DNA of 64,000 nt. It comes from Mesorhizobium sp. (GTDB lineage Bacteria > Pseudomonadota > Alphaproteobacteria > Rhizobiales > Rhizobiaceae). Under the pieces are notes generated by a model, which was given only the letters and a program-made list of their open reading frames with translations, ran no database searches and was not told where the DNA came from. The stretch is from the NCBI GenBank assembly GCA_004017535.1, contig SAJS01000002.1, positions 186,001-250,000 of the forward strand, in the 5' to 3' direction. Shown piece after piece: positions 7,925-16,788 of this stretch (positions are counted from its first letter, which is position 1; every line of letters starts with the position of its first letter). The translations under genes were made by a program, and so were the position numbers.

Positions 7925-9196
7925 ATGGCCAATCTCAAAGACCACATGGGCAGGCCGGTCGTGGCCGTCACTGGCATCGGTGTCGTGACGTCGCTTGGCG
8001 TCGGCAAGACCGACAATTGGGCGGCGCTGACATCCGGCAAATCCGGTATCCATCCGATCACCCGCTTTCCGGTCGATCACCTCAACACCCGCATTTCCGG
8101 CATGGTCGACTTCCTGCCGTCGAGCTCGAAGGGCGCAAGCCACCTCACTTACGAACTGGCCGAGACCGCGGCCCAGGAAGCCGTGTCGGAAGCAGGCCTC
8201 GATTCCGGCGATTTCGGCGGCCCGCTGTTCCTCGCCTCGCCGCCGGTTGAGCTCGACTGGGCCGACCGCTTCTCGCTCTACAATTCCGACAAGAAGGATG
8301 GCGGTTCCGAGAGATTGCTGCGCGTCGCCCGCGCGTTGAAGGAGCTCGACCTCTTCGAAACCACCCAGTTCGGCTCGATCGCCGACCGACTGGCCGACCG
8401 CTTCGGCACGCACGGCCTGCCGATCACGCTCTCGACCGCATGCGCTTCTGGCGCTACCGCCATCCAACTCGGCGTCGAGGCGATCCGGCGCGGCGAATGC
8501 GACAAGGCGCTGTCGATCGGCGCCGACGGCTCGGCGACAGCCGAGGCGCTGATCCGCTTCTCGCTGCTTTCTGCCCTTTCCACCCATAACGACATCCCGG
8601 AAAAGGCGTCGAAACCCTTCTCCAAGGATCGCGATGGCTTCGTGCTCGCCGAGGGATCGGGCGCTCTGGTGCTGGAATCGCTGGAAGCCGCCCTGGCCCG
8701 CGGCGCGACGATCCTCGGCATCATGCGCGGCTGCGGCGAAAAGGCCGACGATTTCCACCGCACTCGCTCCAAGCCCGATGCGTCGCCGGCGATCGCGGCG
8801 GTGCGCGCCGTCCTTGCCGACGCGGGCATGAGCGAGGACGAGATCGAGTATGTCAACGCTCACGGCACCTCGACGCCGGAAAACGACAAGATGGAGCATC
8901 TGTCGCTGTCTACCGTGTTCGGCGAGCGTATCGGCTCGATGCCGGTCTCGTCGAACAAGTCGATGATCGGCCACACGCTGTCGGCCGCCGGCGCGGTCGA
9001 GGCCGCCTTCTCGCTGATGACCATGCGCGAAAGCGTCATCCCGCCGACCATCAATTACGACAATCCCGATCCGGCCATTGTCCTTGACGTCGTCCCGAAC
9101 AAGAAGCGCAACGCCGAGGTCCGTACGGTTTTGTCGAACTCTTTCGGCTTCGGAGGCCAGAACACCTGCCTTGTCATGGCGCGGGAACCGGTCTAA
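7925..9196 (+). CDS. fabF1XL: beta-ketoacyl-ACP synthase (FabF1XL type)
   Basis: Active ketosynthase of 423 residues that would condense malonyl-ACP with acyl-AcpXL during very-long-chain hydroxy fatty acid synthesis. The full catalytic triad is present: Cys in STACASGATAIQLG, His in NAHGTSTPENDK and His in MIGHTLSAAGAVEA. It also has GFGGQNTCLV at the C terminus. It lies 28 bases after its Cys-less partner on the same strand, in the acpXL-lpxXL operon. The chain-length role is inferred from this context. Confidence 0.88.
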   Translation: MANLKDHMGRPVVAVTGIGVVTSLGVGKTDNWAALTSGKSGIHPITRFPVDHLNTRISGMVDFLPSSSKGASHLTYELAETAAQEAVSEAGLDSGDFGGPLFLASPPVELDWADRFSLYNSDKKDGGSERLLRVARALKELDLFETTQFGSIADRLADRFGTHGLPITLSTACASGATAIQLGVEAIRRGECDKALSIGADGSATAEALIRFSLLSALSTHNDIPEKASKPFSKDRDGFVLAEGSGALVLESLEAALARGATILGIMRGCGEKADDFHRTRSKPDASPAIAAVRAVLADAGMSEDEIEYVNAHGTSTPENDKMEHLSLSTVFGERIGSMPVSSNKSMIGHTLSAAGAVEAAFSLMTMRESVIPPTINYDNPDPAIVLDVVPNKKRNAEVRTVLSNSFGFGGQNTCLVMAREPV

Positions 9197-9214
9197 GCGG
9201 ACATTTTTCCGCCA

Positions 9215-9293
9215 ATGCATGTCGCGCCAAAGCGAAATCGGTCTTGCGACAACGACATGCATGACAAAGAACCTGAAGCGCATTGCGCTTCAG
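9215..9293 (+). repeat. dispersed intergenic palindrome, family 2, copy A
   Basis: ATGCATGTCG (9215-9224) and CGACATGCAT (9253-9262) are a perfect 10-bp inverted repeat separated by 28 bases. A second hairpin follows: CTGAAGCGC-ATT-GCGCTTCAG (9273-9293). The same layout with the same 28-base spacing recurs at 40490-40571. It sits between two genes of the lipid A operon, so it is probably transcribed. Confidence 0.75.
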
Positions 9294-9312
9294 AACCGAA
9301 CTGACAGGCCCT

Positions 9313-10341
9313 ATGCGCGCATTGCAACTTATCGAGGATCGCCGTCTCGAAACGGTGGACCTACCGCCTCCCCCACCGCCTTCGCTGGGCGAAGTGACGC
9401 TCCGCATCAAGGCGGTGGCGCTCAACCATATCGACGTTTGGGGCTGGCGCGGCATGGCTTTCGCCAAACGCAAGCTGCCGCTGGTTGTAGGCGCCGAAGC
9501 TTCCGGCGAGGTCGAAGCGGTCGGCCCTGGCGTCTCAAACCTGCTGCCGGGGCAGTTGGTTTCGATCTACGGCGCGCGCACCTGCGGGCTTTGCCGCGCC
9601 TGCCGCGAAGGCCGCGACAATCTGTGCGAGCATGTTTCCGGCGTCCACGGTTTCCATCTTGACGGCTTCGCCCAGGAAAAGATCAACCTGCCGGCGCGCC
9701 TGCTGGTGCCCGCTCCTCCCGGCGTCACCGAAATCGGCGCGGCGGTCGCGCCCGTGACCTTCGGCACCGTCGAGCACATGCTGTTCGACAACGCCAAGCT
9801 GGAACCCGGCGAGACCATTCTCGTCCATGCCGGCGGCTCCGGAATCGGCACCGCCGCCATCCAGCTGGCCAAGAAGATGGGCTGCACGGTCATCACCACG
9901 GTCGGCTCGAACGACAAGATCGAAAAGGCCAAGGCGCTCGGCGCCGACCACATCATCAACTACCGTGAGGACCGCTTCGAGGGCGTGGTGCGCAAGCTGA
10001 CGAAGAAGAAAGGCGTCGACGTCGTCTTCGAACATGTCGGCGCCGACACGTTCGCCGGCTCGATGCTGTCCCTGAAGCGCGGCGGGCGCCTCGTCACCTG
10101 CGGTTCGACCTCGGGCGTGTCGACCCAGGTCAATCTGATGCAGCTCTTCCAGCAGCAGCTGAAGCTGCTCGGTTCCTTCGGCTGCCGCATGGAGAACATG
10201 GCCAACGCCATGCAGAAGATGGCCTCTGGCCTCGTTGCCCCGGTAATCGACACCGAGGTGGGTTTCGACGACATCGATGCCGCGCTGAAGCGCATGGAAG
10301 GCCGCGACGTCTTCGGCAAGATCATCCTGCGCGTTTCCTAA
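9313..10341 (+). CDS. zinc-type alcohol dehydrogenase / quinone oxidoreductase family protein (lipid A cluster)
   Basis: Medium-chain dehydrogenase/reductase of 342 residues. The structural-zinc lobe is present (TCGLCRACREGRDNLCEH, four Cys), and the NAD(P) site is LVHAGGSGIGTAAIQLAKKMG. In rhizobial acpXL-lpxXL clusters a gene of this family lies between the ketosynthases and lpxXL. Its exact redox step in making or oxidising the 27-hydroxyoctacosanoyl chain is not established from sequence. The start at 9313 (MRALQLIEDRRL) matches the family; the in-frame codon 30 bases upstream lies at the end of the repeat. Confidence 0.82.
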   Translation: MRALQLIEDRRLETVDLPPPPPPSLGEVTLRIKAVALNHIDVWGWRGMAFAKRKLPLVVGAEASGEVEAVGPGVSNLLPGQLVSIYGARTCGLCRACREGRDNLCEHVSGVHGFHLDGFAQEKINLPARLLVPAPPGVTEIGAAVAPVTFGTVEHMLFDNAKLEPGETILVHAGGSGIGTAAIQLAKKMGCTVITTVGSNDKIEKAKALGADHIINYREDRFEGVVRKLTKKKGVDVVFEHVGADTFAGSMLSLKRGGRLVTCGSTSGVSTQVNLMQLFQQQLKLLGSFGCRMENMANAMQKMASGLVAPVIDTEVGFDDIDAALKRMEGRDVFGKIILRVS

Positions 10342-10361
10342 AGCAGTTCCAGGAAAGGCGG

Positions 10362-11354
10362 ATGGTCGGCAACGCGCTCAGGAAAGCCCGGCGGGACTTC
10401 ATGTTCCGCTACGGCCGGCGGCTGCGCCAGATGGAGCACTGGCTGGTCGCCCGGCTCGCCATGGTGTTGCTCTCGCTGCTGCGCCTGTTGCCGCCGGACA
10501 GCGCGCTCAACTTCGCCGACCGCGCCGCCCGCCGGGTCGGTCCGCTGGTGGGGCGCCACCGCGTCGCGGTCAACAATCTGCGCCTGGCCTATCCGCAAAA
10601 GAGCGACGCCGAAATCGAGGCCATCGCGCGCGACATGTGGGGCAACATGGCCCGCCTCGCGGCGGAATACATCTTCCTCGATGCATTGTTCGACTTCGAC
10701 CCGGACGCTTCGAAGCCAGGCCGAGTCGAGGTTCGCGGCATCGAGCATTTCGTCGCGATCGCCGGCGAGAAGAAGCCTCACATCCTCTTCACCGGCCATC
10801 TCGGCAATTTCGAGCTGCTGCCGGTGGCCGCGGCCACGTTCGGCATGAACATAACGGCGCTGTTTCGCCCGCCGAACAATCCTTATCTCGCCGACTACAT
10901 CCATTCGACGCGCCGCTCCTCGATGGGCGCCCTGCTGCCCTCCGCCGCCGGTGCCTCTTTCGCCCTCGCCGCCATTCTGGAGAAAGGCGGCAATATCGGT
11001 GTCCTGGTCGATCAGAAATTCTCAGGCGGCGTGGAGACGACGTTCTTCGGCCGCCCGTGCCAGACCAACCCGATGCTTGGCATGCTAGCCCGCCACTATG
11101 ACAGCGACGTCTATCCGGCCCGCTGCGTCAGGCTGCCGGGCAACCGCTTTCGCCTTGAGATCGAGGACAAGTTGGACTTGCCGCGTACCGAGGACGGCAG
11201 CGTCGATGTCGACGCCACCACCCAGCTGCTCACCGACGTGGTCGAGCGCTGGGTGCGCGAGGATCCAGGACAATGGATGTGGTTCCACAAGCGATGGGAA
11301 ATCAGCGGCCGCCGCCGCAAGCGCAGGCAGGCGAAGGCGGCAGCCGGCCAGTAA
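10362..11354 (+). CDS. lpxXL: lipid A C28 very-long-chain acyltransferase LpxXL
   Basis: Transfers the 27-hydroxyoctacosanoyl group from AcpXL to lipid A at the inner membrane. 330 residues of the LpxL/HtrB acyltransferase family, with the catalytic HX4E motif in FTGHLGNFELLP, the following ITALFRPPNNPYL, and a hydrophobic N-terminal segment (WLVARLAMVLLSLLRLLPP). It is last of the acpXL cluster, 20 bases after the dehydrogenase. The C terminus is very basic (GRRRKRRQAK). Its stop codon TAA forms the loop of a perfect 9-bp hairpin (11343-11363), which lacks a T-run. Confidence 0.92.
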   Translation: MVGNALRKARRDFMFRYGRRLRQMEHWLVARLAMVLLSLLRLLPPDSALNFADRAARRVGPLVGRHRVAVNNLRLAYPQKSDAEIEAIARDMWGNMARLAAEYIFLDALFDFDPDASKPGRVEVRGIEHFVAIAGEKKPHILFTGHLGNFELLPVAAATFGMNITALFRPPNNPYLADYIHSTRRSSMGALLPSAAGASFALAAILEKGGNIGVLVDQKFSGGVETTFFGRPCQTNPMLGMLARHYDSDVYPARCVRLPGNRFRLEIEDKLDLPRTEDGSVDVDATTQLLTDVVERWVREDPGQWMWFHKRWEISGRRRKRRQAKAAAGQ

Positions 11355-11377
11355 CTGGCCGGCACCGCCACCCGGAT

Positions 11378-11809
11378 TTAGTTGGTGACCACGATCCGCG
11401 TGTTGCCGAAGCCGACCTCTTTGACCATCGTGTAGAAGGTCGCGGCGTTGGCCGGATGCAGGCGCACGCAACCATGCGACGCCGGGCGCCCGAGATGTCT
11501 CACCGCACCGGTGCCGTGAATGGCGTAGCCGCCATGGAAGAACACCGAATAGGGCATCGGCGAGTTGTCATACTTGCGCGAATACCACATCCGGGCGGTC
11601 CATTGCGGCCGGTAGCTGCCGCGCGGCGTGAAATAGCCAGGTCGCGCCGTCGACACGCTCCAGCGGTAGAGCACCTGGCCATATTTGCTGACGGTCATGG
11701 TCTGCGATGAGACGTCGATATTTGCGACCAGCGTGGCCGCCCGGCCTGCGACGGACATGCCGAACAACGCGGTCGCCAGCACGGTTGCCATGAGAACGAA
11801 CTTTTTCAT
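11378..11809 (-). CDS. L,D-transpeptidase (YkuD domain), exported
   Basis: 143 residues with a signal peptide (MKKFVLMATVLATALFGMSVAGRA is the hydrophobic leader region), so it acts in the periplasm on peptidoglycan. The YkuD catalytic signature is present: His in YAIHGTG and Cys in SHGCVRLHPANA. The family makes 3-3 cross-links or anchors proteins to peptidoglycan. The start ATG at 11809 is selected because it opens the signal peptide and has AAAGGGG upstream. It is convergent with lpxXL. Confidence 0.88.
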   Translation of the reverse strand: MKKFVLMATVLATALFGMSVAGRAATLVANIDVSSQTMTVSKYGQVLYRWSVSTARPGYFTPRGSYRPQWTARMWYSRKYDNSPMPYSVFFHGGYAIHGTGAVRHLGRPASHGCVRLHPANAATFYTMVKEVGFGNTRIVVTN

Positions 11810-12071
11810 GCGATCAAACCCCTTTGATTGCCCCCTGCCACTCACGCGGTTTTTCCATCTTTTTGCCGGCAGATGCGTTAAGTACCACACACTCCTTGAC
11901 GAATCCGCCAATCCAATCCGATGAATTTGAACGATTTTCCCGGAATAGTTGCCGCCTCGACACGCACCCTCTGAAGTTTAGGCGCGGGCGTTGGGCCATC
12001 CCCCGATCGTCGTGTGGCAATGTGCGACTGGTTGCTTGCAAAAGTGCTGCGTTCCTTCTTCAATCCACCGA

Positions 12072-13349
12072 ATGAGTGAACGACTTTTCAAGGCGGTCGA
12101 GGACCGGATCGACGACCTGGTTGCGCTGACCGCGGACCTGATCCGCTTCCCGACCGTCAATCCGCCCGGCGAAGCCTACCGGCCATGCGCCGAGTTGCTG
12201 GGCGCCCGCCTGAAGAAACTCGGCTTCGAAACCGAGTTCATCCGTGCCGAGGGCGCGCCTGGCGACAGCGACCGCTATCCACGCGTCAACGTGATCGCCC
12301 GCTTCGACGGCCGCTCGCCCGGCCCCTGTGTGCATTTCAACTCACATATCGACGTGGTCGAGGCCGGCGACGGCTGGACCGTCGATCCCTTTGCCGGCGT
12401 GGTGAAGGACGGCAGGGTCTACGGCCGCGGTGCCTGCGACATGAAGGGCGGCCTGGCGGCCTCCGTCATCGCCGTCGAAGCCTTTATGGCGACCTATCCC
12501 GACTTTCCCGGCGCCATCGAGATATCGGGCACGGCGGACGAGGAATCGGGCGGTTTCGGCGGCGTCGCCCATCTGGCCAGGCTCGGCTATTTCTCCAAGC
12601 CGAAGGTCGACCACGTCATCATCCCGGAGCCCTTGAACAAGGACCGCATCTGCCTCGGCCATCGCGGCGTTTGGTGGGCCGAGATCGAGACCAAGGGCGA
12701 GATCGCGCATGGCTCGATGCCGTTCCTCGGCGACAATGCGGTGCGCCATATGGGCGCCGTGCTGCAGGCTTTCGAGGAGGAACTGTTCCCGGCGCTCGAC
12801 CGCAAGATGACGCGCATGCCGGTGGTGCCGGAAGGCGCCCGGCGCTCGACCATGAACATCAATTCCATCCATGGCGGCCAGACCGAGGATTTCCGGCCGG
12901 GGCTTCCCTCGCCCAACGTGCCGGATTGGTGCCGGCTCACCATAGACCGGCGCTTCCTGCTCGAAGAGGATATCGCCACCGTCAAGGGGGAGGTCACCGG
13001 CATCCTGGAGCGGCTGAAACGCGAGCGCAAGAAATTCGACTATGAGATCCGCGACCTGATGGAGGTGCTGCCGCTGATGACCGAGCGCGATGCGCCAGTG
13101 GTGAAGGCCGTCGCGAAAGGCATCATGGAGGTGTTCGACCGCGAACCCCACTATGTGATCTCGCCCGGCACCTACGACCAGAAGCACGTCGCGCGCCTCG
13201 GCCACCTTTACGACTGCATCGCCTACGGCCCGGGCATTCTCGACCTTGCGCATAGGCCGGACGAATGGGTGGGCATCGCCGACATGGTGGAATCGGCCAA
13301 GGTGATGGCGATCGGCCTCAATGTGCTCTTGCGCGGCACGACCGGCTAA
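12072..13349 (+). CDS. ArgE/DapE family M20 metallo-deacylase
   Basis: Cytoplasmic dinuclear-zinc hydrolase of 425 residues that removes acyl or aminoacyl groups from amide-linked substrates; the true substrate is unknown. Motifs: HFNSHIDVVEAGDGW (metal His and Asp), YGRGACDMKGGLA (bridging Asp), SGTADEESGG (catalytic Glu-Glu) and IIPEP. The start at 12072 (MSERLFKAVED) is chosen for family fit. It precedes a dipeptide/oligopeptide ABC transporter on the same strand, which suggests that it processes an imported peptide-like compound. Confidence 0.85.
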   Translation: MSERLFKAVEDRIDDLVALTADLIRFPTVNPPGEAYRPCAELLGARLKKLGFETEFIRAEGAPGDSDRYPRVNVIARFDGRSPGPCVHFNSHIDVVEAGDGWTVDPFAGVVKDGRVYGRGACDMKGGLAASVIAVEAFMATYPDFPGAIEISGTADEESGGFGGVAHLARLGYFSKPKVDHVIIPEPLNKDRICLGHRGVWWAEIETKGEIAHGSMPFLGDNAVRHMGAVLQAFEEELFPALDRKMTRMPVVPEGARRSTMNINSIHGGQTEDFRPGLPSPNVPDWCRLTIDRRFLLEEDIATVKGEVTGILERLKRERKKFDYEIRDLMEVLPLMTERDAPVVKAVAKGIMEVFDREPHYVISPGTYDQKHVARLGHLYDCIAYGPGILDLAHRPDEWVGIADMVESAKVMAIGLNVLLRGTTG

Positions 13350-13464
13350 TGGGCAAAAACATTCCGCCTGGCGCCGCCCGGCAGCACGAAACGCAATTTA
13401 CTCGCGCGCCAAATCACGCTTCTATCCGCCAGCTTGAGCATGTTTGAGCAATGGGAGTTCAGCG

Positions 13465-14946
13465 ATGAGACTGTGGAAGACCATCCTGGCCGCGGCTGTG
13501 CTGTCGCTTGCCGGCGCCACCTCGGCCTTTGCCGCGCGCACCGACCTCACGCTCGGAATCGTGCTCGAGCCGCCACATCTCGATCCAACCGCCGGCGCGG
13601 CCGCCGCCATCGGCGAAGTCACCTATGCCAATGTCTTTGAAGGGTTGACGCGCATCGACGACAACGGCCAGGTTCAGCCCGCTCTCGCCGAGAGCTGGGC
13701 CGTTTCCGGTGACGGCAAGGCCTACACATTCAAGCTGCATTCCGGCGTGAAATTCCACGATGGCTCGGCCTTCAGCGCCGACGACGTGAAATTCTCGTTG
13801 GATCGCGCGCGTGCCAAGGATTCGCTCAATCCGCAAAAGCAGCTCTTTGCCCACATCACCGCTGTCACGGCGGTCGATCCGGCGACCGTCAAGGTCACTC
13901 TCGACGGGCCGCAGGGCAGTTTCCTTTACGACATGGGCCAGGTTGCGGCGGTGATCGTGGCGAAGGGGTCGGCCGACGGCAATAAGGACAGGCCGATCGG
14001 CACCGGTCCCTTCAAGCTCGATCACTGGGCCAAGGGTTCCGAGATCACGCTCGTCAAGAACCCGGACTACTGGGGTACAGCCGCCGCGCTCGACAAGGCG
14101 ACATTCCGTATTGTGCCCGACGCAGCCGCGGCCGTCCCCGCCTTGCTCTCGGGCGACATCCAGGCTTTCGCCAACATGCCCGCGCAGGACGCGCTCGGGC
14201 AGGTCCAGTCCGACCCGCGCTTCAGCGTCGTGATCGGTTCGACCGAGGGCGAGACGATCCTGTCGATCAACAACAAGAAGCCGCCCTTCGACAAGCTCGC
14301 GGTGCGGCAGGCGCTCGCCTCGGCGATCGATCGCAATGCCATCATCGCAGCCGCCTCGAACGGTCTTGGAAAGCCGATCGGCTCTCATTTCTCGCCGGGC
14401 GACGCGGGTTATGTCGATCTCACCGGCGTCTACCCGCACGATATCGCCAATGCCAAGGCGTATCTGAAGGAAGCGGGGCTGGAGAACGGCTTCTCGGCCA
14501 CGATCAAGCTGCCGCCCGTGCCCTACGCGCGCGACGGCGGCCAGGTGATTCAGTCCCAGCTGAAGGAGATCGGGGTCGATCTGCAGATCATTCCGGTCGA
14601 ATGGGCGGAGTGGCTGAGCCAGGTCTTCACCAACAAGGACTACGACCTGACGATCGTTTCCCATGTCGAGCCGAACGACATCGATATCTATTCGCGGCCC
14701 GGCTATTATTTCCAGTATGACAACCCGAAGTTCAACGATGTCATCAAGGCGCTTGGCACCGCGGTCGACAAGGACAAGAGGCTGGAGCTGCTGGGCGACG
14801 CGCAGAAGATTCTCGCCCACGACGTGCCCGCCGTCTACCTGTTCGAGCTGCCCAAGATTGGCGTTTGGGATGCCAAGCTGCAGGGCATGTGGACGAACTG
14901 GCCGATCGAGGCGGATGACCTCACCAAGGTGAAGTGGACGGATTGA
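13465..14946 (+). CDS. ABC transporter substrate-binding protein, peptide/nickel (DppA/OppA) family
   Basis: Periplasmic binding protein of 493 residues (family SBP_bac_5). The signal peptide covers about the first 25 residues (TILAAAVLSLAGATSAFA). The family core shows YANVFEGLTRIDDNG, PALAESWAVSGDGKAYTF, KFHDGSAFSADDVKFSLDR and GTGPFKLDHW. GGGAG precedes the ATG at 13465. It heads a four-gene transporter operon (binding protein, two permeases, fused ATPases) and follows an ArgE/DapE-type deacylase. Ligand specificity is not readable. Confidence 0.9.
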   Translation: MRLWKTILAAAVLSLAGATSAFAARTDLTLGIVLEPPHLDPTAGAAAAIGEVTYANVFEGLTRIDDNGQVQPALAESWAVSGDGKAYTFKLHSGVKFHDGSAFSADDVKFSLDRARAKDSLNPQKQLFAHITAVTAVDPATVKVTLDGPQGSFLYDMGQVAAVIVAKGSADGNKDRPIGTGPFKLDHWAKGSEITLVKNPDYWGTAAALDKATFRIVPDAAAAVPALLSGDIQAFANMPAQDALGQVQSDPRFSVVIGSTEGETILSINNKKPPFDKLAVRQALASAIDRNAIIAAASNGLGKPIGSHFSPGDAGYVDLTGVYPHDIANAKAYLKEAGLENGFSATIKLPPVPYARDGGQVIQSQLKEIGVDLQIIPVEWAEWLSQVFTNKDYDLTIVSHVEPNDIDIYSRPGYYFQYDNPKFNDVIKALGTAVDKDKRLELLGDAQKILAHDVPAVYLFELPKIGVWDAKLQGMWTNWPIEADDLTKVKWTD

Positions 14947-14974
14947 GAGCGGCGCGATCGCCCGATCGCTTCCC

Positions 14975-15922
14975 ATGACCGCCTACCTCGTAAAGCGCCT
15001 CATCATCGCGGCCCTCACGCTGGTGCTGGCCTCGATGGTGGTGTTCGCCGTCATGGAGGTCCTGCCCGGCGACCCGGCGCGGCTGATGCTGGGCCTCAAT
15101 GCCAGCGCCGACCAGGTGGAGTTGCTGCGCAACCAGATGGGGCTGAACGCGCCGCTGCTGCTGCGCTACCTGCACTGGGCAGGCGGCCTGCTCAGCCTCG
15201 ATTTCGGCCGTTCCTACACCTATTCGGTCCCCGTCATCGACCTGGTGCGGGAACGCATTGCCGTCTCCCTGCCGCTGGCGCTGATCGCGCTGGCGCTCTC
15301 GACCATCATCGCTATTCCGGTCGGCGTGTTCTCCGCCAGCCGCCAGGGCCGCGCGGGCGATACGCTGGCCATGAGCGTCGCCCAGCTCGGAGTCGCGGTG
15401 CCGAATTTCTGGTTCGCTCTGATGTTGATCTACCTGTTTGCCGTCTGGCTGCATCTGGTGCCGGCCGGCGGCTTTCCGGGCTGGAATGCGGGCATCTGGC
15501 CCGCTTTGAAATCCCTGATCCTGCCGGCCGTGGCCCTGGCGCTGCCGCAGGCTGCGATCCTGGGGCGCGTCGCCCGCTCGGCGCTGATCGAGGTGCTCAA
15601 CGAGGACTATATCCGCACCGCGCGCGCCAAGGGCCTGCCCTACCGCGCCGTGCTGTGGCGCCATGCATTGCGCAACGCCATGATCCCGGTGCTCACCATC
15701 CTCGGCCTGCAATTCGCCTTCCTGCTTGCCGGCACCATCATCATTGAGAATGTCTTCTACCTGCCTGGCCTCGGCCGGCTGATCTTCCAGGCCATCACCC
15801 AGCGCGACCTGATCGTGGTCGAGAGCATTGTCATGCTTCTGGTCGCCGCCGTGATCCTGATCAACCTCCTCGTCGATTTCTCCTACGCCATCGTCGACCC
15901 GCGCCTTAGAGGCCGGCAATGA
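14975..15922 (+). CDS. ABC transporter permease, DppB type
   Basis: Inner-membrane permease of 315 residues with about six membrane segments and the BPD_transp_1 EAA loop near residues 205-225 (LNEDYIRTARAKGLPYRAV). The N terminus (RLIIAALTLVLASMVVFAVMEVLPGDPA) is the typical DppB/OppB first helix. It starts 28 bases after the binding protein gene, and its stop overlaps the next permease's start as ATGA, so the two are translationally coupled. Confidence 0.9.
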   Translation: MTAYLVKRLIIAALTLVLASMVVFAVMEVLPGDPARLMLGLNASADQVELLRNQMGLNAPLLLRYLHWAGGLLSLDFGRSYTYSVPVIDLVRERIAVSLPLALIALALSTIIAIPVGVFSASRQGRAGDTLAMSVAQLGVAVPNFWFALMLIYLFAVWLHLVPAGGFPGWNAGIWPALKSLILPAVALALPQAAILGRVARSALIEVLNEDYIRTARAKGLPYRAVLWRHALRNAMIPVLTILGLQFAFLLAGTIIIENVFYLPGLGRLIFQAITQRDLIVVESIVMLLVAAVILINLLVDFSYAIVDPRLRGRQ

Positions 15923-16788
15923 CCATGCACGTCGACCTGCCGGAGGAAACCATCGCCGGCGTGCTGGCCAAGGCCTTTGGCAACCGCTCCTTCCTGATCG
16001 GTCTGGCCATCACGCTGCTGATTGTGACCGTCGCGCTCGTCTCCTTCGTCTGGACGCCTTACGACGTCACCAGGCTGGTGATAGCCGACAAGACGCAGGC
16101 GCCCTCTTGGGCCCACTGGTTCGGCACCGACCATTTCGGTCGTGACATCCTGTCGATGATCATGGTCGGCGCCCGCAATTCGATCGCCGTGGCTCTGGTC
16201 GCAGTCGGCATCGGCATGGGCATCGGCGTGCCGCTCGGCGCCCTGGCCGCCGCGCGGGGCGGATTGGCTGACGAGGCTCTGATGCGCGTCAACGACGTCG
16301 TCTTCGCCTTTCCTGCCCTGCTCTCGGCGATCATGATCACCGCGATCTTCGGCCCCGGCGCCGTCAACGCCATCATCGCCATCGGCATCTTCAACATACC
16401 TGTCTTCGCGCGCGTCGCCCGCGCGGGCGCTTTAGCCATCTGGCCGCGCGAATTCATCCTCGCCGCACGCGCCGCCGGCAAGGGCATGACGCGCATCAGC
16501 ATCGAGCACATCCTGCCCAACATCGCGACGCTGCTCTTGGTCCAGGGCACCATCCAGTTCGCGCTCGGCATCCTCGCCGAAGCCGGACTTTCCTATGTCG
16601 GCCTGGGCGCCCAGCCGCCGATGCCGAGCTGGGGCCGCATGCTGTTCGACGCGCAGACGCGCATGGTGATCGCGCCCTGGATGGCGATCTTTCCCGGCAT
16701 GGCGATCGTCATCACCGTGCTCGGGCTGAACCTGCTCGGCGACGGCATCGCCGACATCCTCGATCCGAAATCGCGGCGGCGCCGATGA
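15919..16788 (+). CDS. ABC transporter permease, DppC type
   Basis: Second inner-membrane permease, 289 residues, with the DppC/OppC hallmark GTDHFGRDILSMIMVGARNS after the first helix and the EAA loop near REFILAARAAGKGMTRI. It carries five to six membrane segments. ATGA overlaps join it to both neighbours (15919-15922 and 16785-16788), which indicates one transcript and coupled translation. It forms a heterodimeric pore with the DppB-type subunit. Confidence 0.9.
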   Translation: MTMHVDLPEETIAGVLAKAFGNRSFLIGLAITLLIVTVALVSFVWTPYDVTRLVIADKTQAPSWAHWFGTDHFGRDILSMIMVGARNSIAVALVAVGIGMGIGVPLGALAAARGGLADEALMRVNDVVFAFPALLSAIMITAIFGPGAVNAIIAIGIFNIPVFARVARAGALAIWPREFILAARAAGKGMTRISIEHILPNIATLLLVQGTIQFALGILAEAGLSYVGLGAQPPMPSWGRMLFDAQTRMVIAPWMAIFPGMAIVITVLGLNLLGDGIADILDPKSRRRR

